From positions 1 through 7,213 of the forward strand of contig JAEWLD010000285.1 in the NCBI GenBank assembly GCA_023393485.1: a DNA stretch of 7,213 bases, given 5' to 3'. This stretch comes from Bacteroidota bacterium (GTDB lineage Bacteria; Bacteroidota; Bacteroidia; Flavobacteriales; Flavobacteriaceae). Under the pieces are notes generated by a model. That model searched no databases. It saw only the letters and a program-made list of their open reading frames with translations, and was not told where the DNA came from. The position numbers were made by a program, and so were the translations under genes. Positions 6,413 through 7,213 of this stretch are shown here, one piece after another; the stretch's first letter is position 1, and every line of letters begins with the position of its first letter.

Positions 6413-6420
6413 TATATTTG
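6413..6420 (+). promoter_or_regulatory. -7 promoter element of the last gene
   Basis: TATATTTG is a perfect match to the Bacteroidota TAnnTTTG element and lies 26 bp before the ATG at 6447. The -33 region (about 6386-6396) is T-rich without a clear TTG. No TAAC array is present, so this gene is probably outside the control proposed for the receptor and lipoprotein. Confidence 0.55.
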
Positions 6421-6446
6421 TATGCTAATTTCTTACTAATTTAAAA

Positions 6447-7213
6447 ATGAAAAAACTTTACACTTTATTATTAATTGCTATCGGCAGTTATTCTTTTGGC
6501 CAGACCTTTTATTCTGAAAATATGGGTACGCCATCTGCTACGACGCTGATTACGGATTATGTCAACGGAACAGCTCCTGCTACCTTCCAAAACGGCGCAC
6601 CTATTGTCTACAGCGGTTCCGGAGACGTCAGGACTTCATTGCCTTCTTCAGGATACAGCGGCGCTTCAGGAAGCGGAAACGTATTTTTGACTTCAACGGC
6701 CGGACGGTATTTCCAAATCGACGGATTGAACACATCGGCATACAGCACCGCTGATTTGCAACTTTCCTTCGGTTATTTAACCAGTGTTGCCACTACACAA
6801 TTGGTTCTTGAAAAAAGTACCGATAACGGCGCGACCTGGACACCGATCACTTTCCCTAACAACGCCAACACAAGCTGGAACCTAGTTACGATTGGCGGAA
6901 GCCAAATTCCGTCTGCAACATCTTTGTCATTGCGTTTTACCCAGCCTGCAACAGCGCAGATGAGGCTTGACGACATCAAACTGAGCAATGTTTCAGCATC
7001 TTGCACATTTGCTTTTGGCGCGGAGACCGCTACTTGTGACGCCGTGACTTCGGGATTGGACACTTACAATGTTGTTGTTCCATTTACAGGCGCCGGTAAC
7101 GCTACGTATTCTGTTGTAGTTTCTGCAGGAACAATCAGCGGCGATAACCCAACTTCAGTTGCGGCTGGCAACATCATCATCAATGGTGATACTGAAGGAA
7201 CGAATGTAACAAT
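6447..7213 (+). CDS. N-terminal part of a large secreted protein, function unknown
   Basis: The frame is open from the ATG at 6447 to the window edge, giving 255 residues of what is clearly a longer protein. It begins with a Sec signal peptide (MKKLYTLLLIAIGSYSFG, cleavage before Gln19). Residues about 20-182 look like a beta-sandwich (jelly-roll) module, with RYFQIDGLNTSAYST, LQLSFGYLTS, LVLEKSTDNGATWTPI and a closing MRLDDIKLSNVS. This pattern is common at the front of Flavobacteriaceae T9SS-exported proteins. A second beta-rich, Ig-like stretch begins near Cys186-Cys197 and continues off the edge. The catalytic or binding part, and any C-terminal sorting domain, would lie outside the window. 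Candidates for such architectures include extracellular nucleases, peptidases and adhesins; nothing visible decides between them. The start is supported by the signal peptide and a perfect -7 element upstream. Confidence 0.85.
   Translation, partial: MKKLYTLLLIAIGSYSFGQTFYSENMGTPSATTLITDYVNGTAPATFQNGAPIVYSGSGDVRTSLPSSGYSGASGSGNVFLTSTAGRYFQIDGLNTSAYSTADLQLSFGYLTSVATTQLVLEKSTDNGATWTPITFPNNANTSWNLVTIGGSQIPSATSLSLRFTQPATAQMRLDDIKLSNVSASCTFAFGAETATCDAVTSGLDTYNVVVPFTGAGNATYSVVVSAGTISGDNPTSVAAGNIIINGDTEGTNVT

Noticed and set aside
6773..7063. Antisense open frame of 96 codons inside the last gene.
   Set aside because: The sense frame starts with a signal peptide after a perfect -7 element and stays open; the antisense product has no recognisable feature.

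Overview
The window reads as chromosome of a Bacteroidota bacterium, most likely a Flavobacterium or close relative. Three things point there: a TonB-dependent receptor with a carboxypeptidase-like N-terminal extension, a small protein with a type IX secretion (T9SS) C-terminal sorting domain, and a lipoprotein whose cysteine is followed by the acidic signature of Bacteroidota surface export. Promoters resemble the Bacteroidota -7 consensus TAnnTTTG, and start codons are preceded by A-rich stretches rather than Shine-Dalgarno sequences.

Layout. Positions 1-1722 (minus strand) hold a two-component pair: a PhoB/OmpR-family response regulator (1036-1722) followed with no spacer by a membrane histidine kinase (1-1035). 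The kinase runs off the left edge but is almost complete. A 178-bp divergent intergenic region separates the regulator from a 913-residue TonB-dependent receptor (1901-4642, plus). After 139 bp comes a surface lipoprotein predicted to fold as a parallel beta-helix (4782-5906), closed by a strong intrinsic terminator. Next is a 107-residue protein that is little more than a signal peptide plus a T9SS sorting domain (6015-6338), with a probable terminator overlapping its stop codon. Last is the N-terminal part of a large secreted protein of unknown function (6447 to beyond 7213).

How the parts may work together. The promoters of the receptor and the lipoprotein both carry series of TAAC-like words at about 11-bp (one helical turn) spacing. 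In both, the last word starts exactly 25 bp upstream of a degenerate -7 element, and neither has a -33 element. An 11-bp direct-repeat period is the usual footprint of PhoB/OmpR-family regulators. The simplest reading is that the adjacent regulator activates both genes, giving a regulated outer-membrane uptake unit in which a beta-helix surface lipoprotein takes the place of the usual SusD partner. Phosphate or organic phosphorus is a plausible signal and cargo because the two-component pair resembles PhoBR, but nothing in the window proves it. The two downstream secreted-protein genes lack the array and sit behind terminators, so they are probably separate units.

No RNA genes, CRISPR arrays, insertion sequences or attachment sites were seen, and no gene-free stretch exceeds 300 bp.
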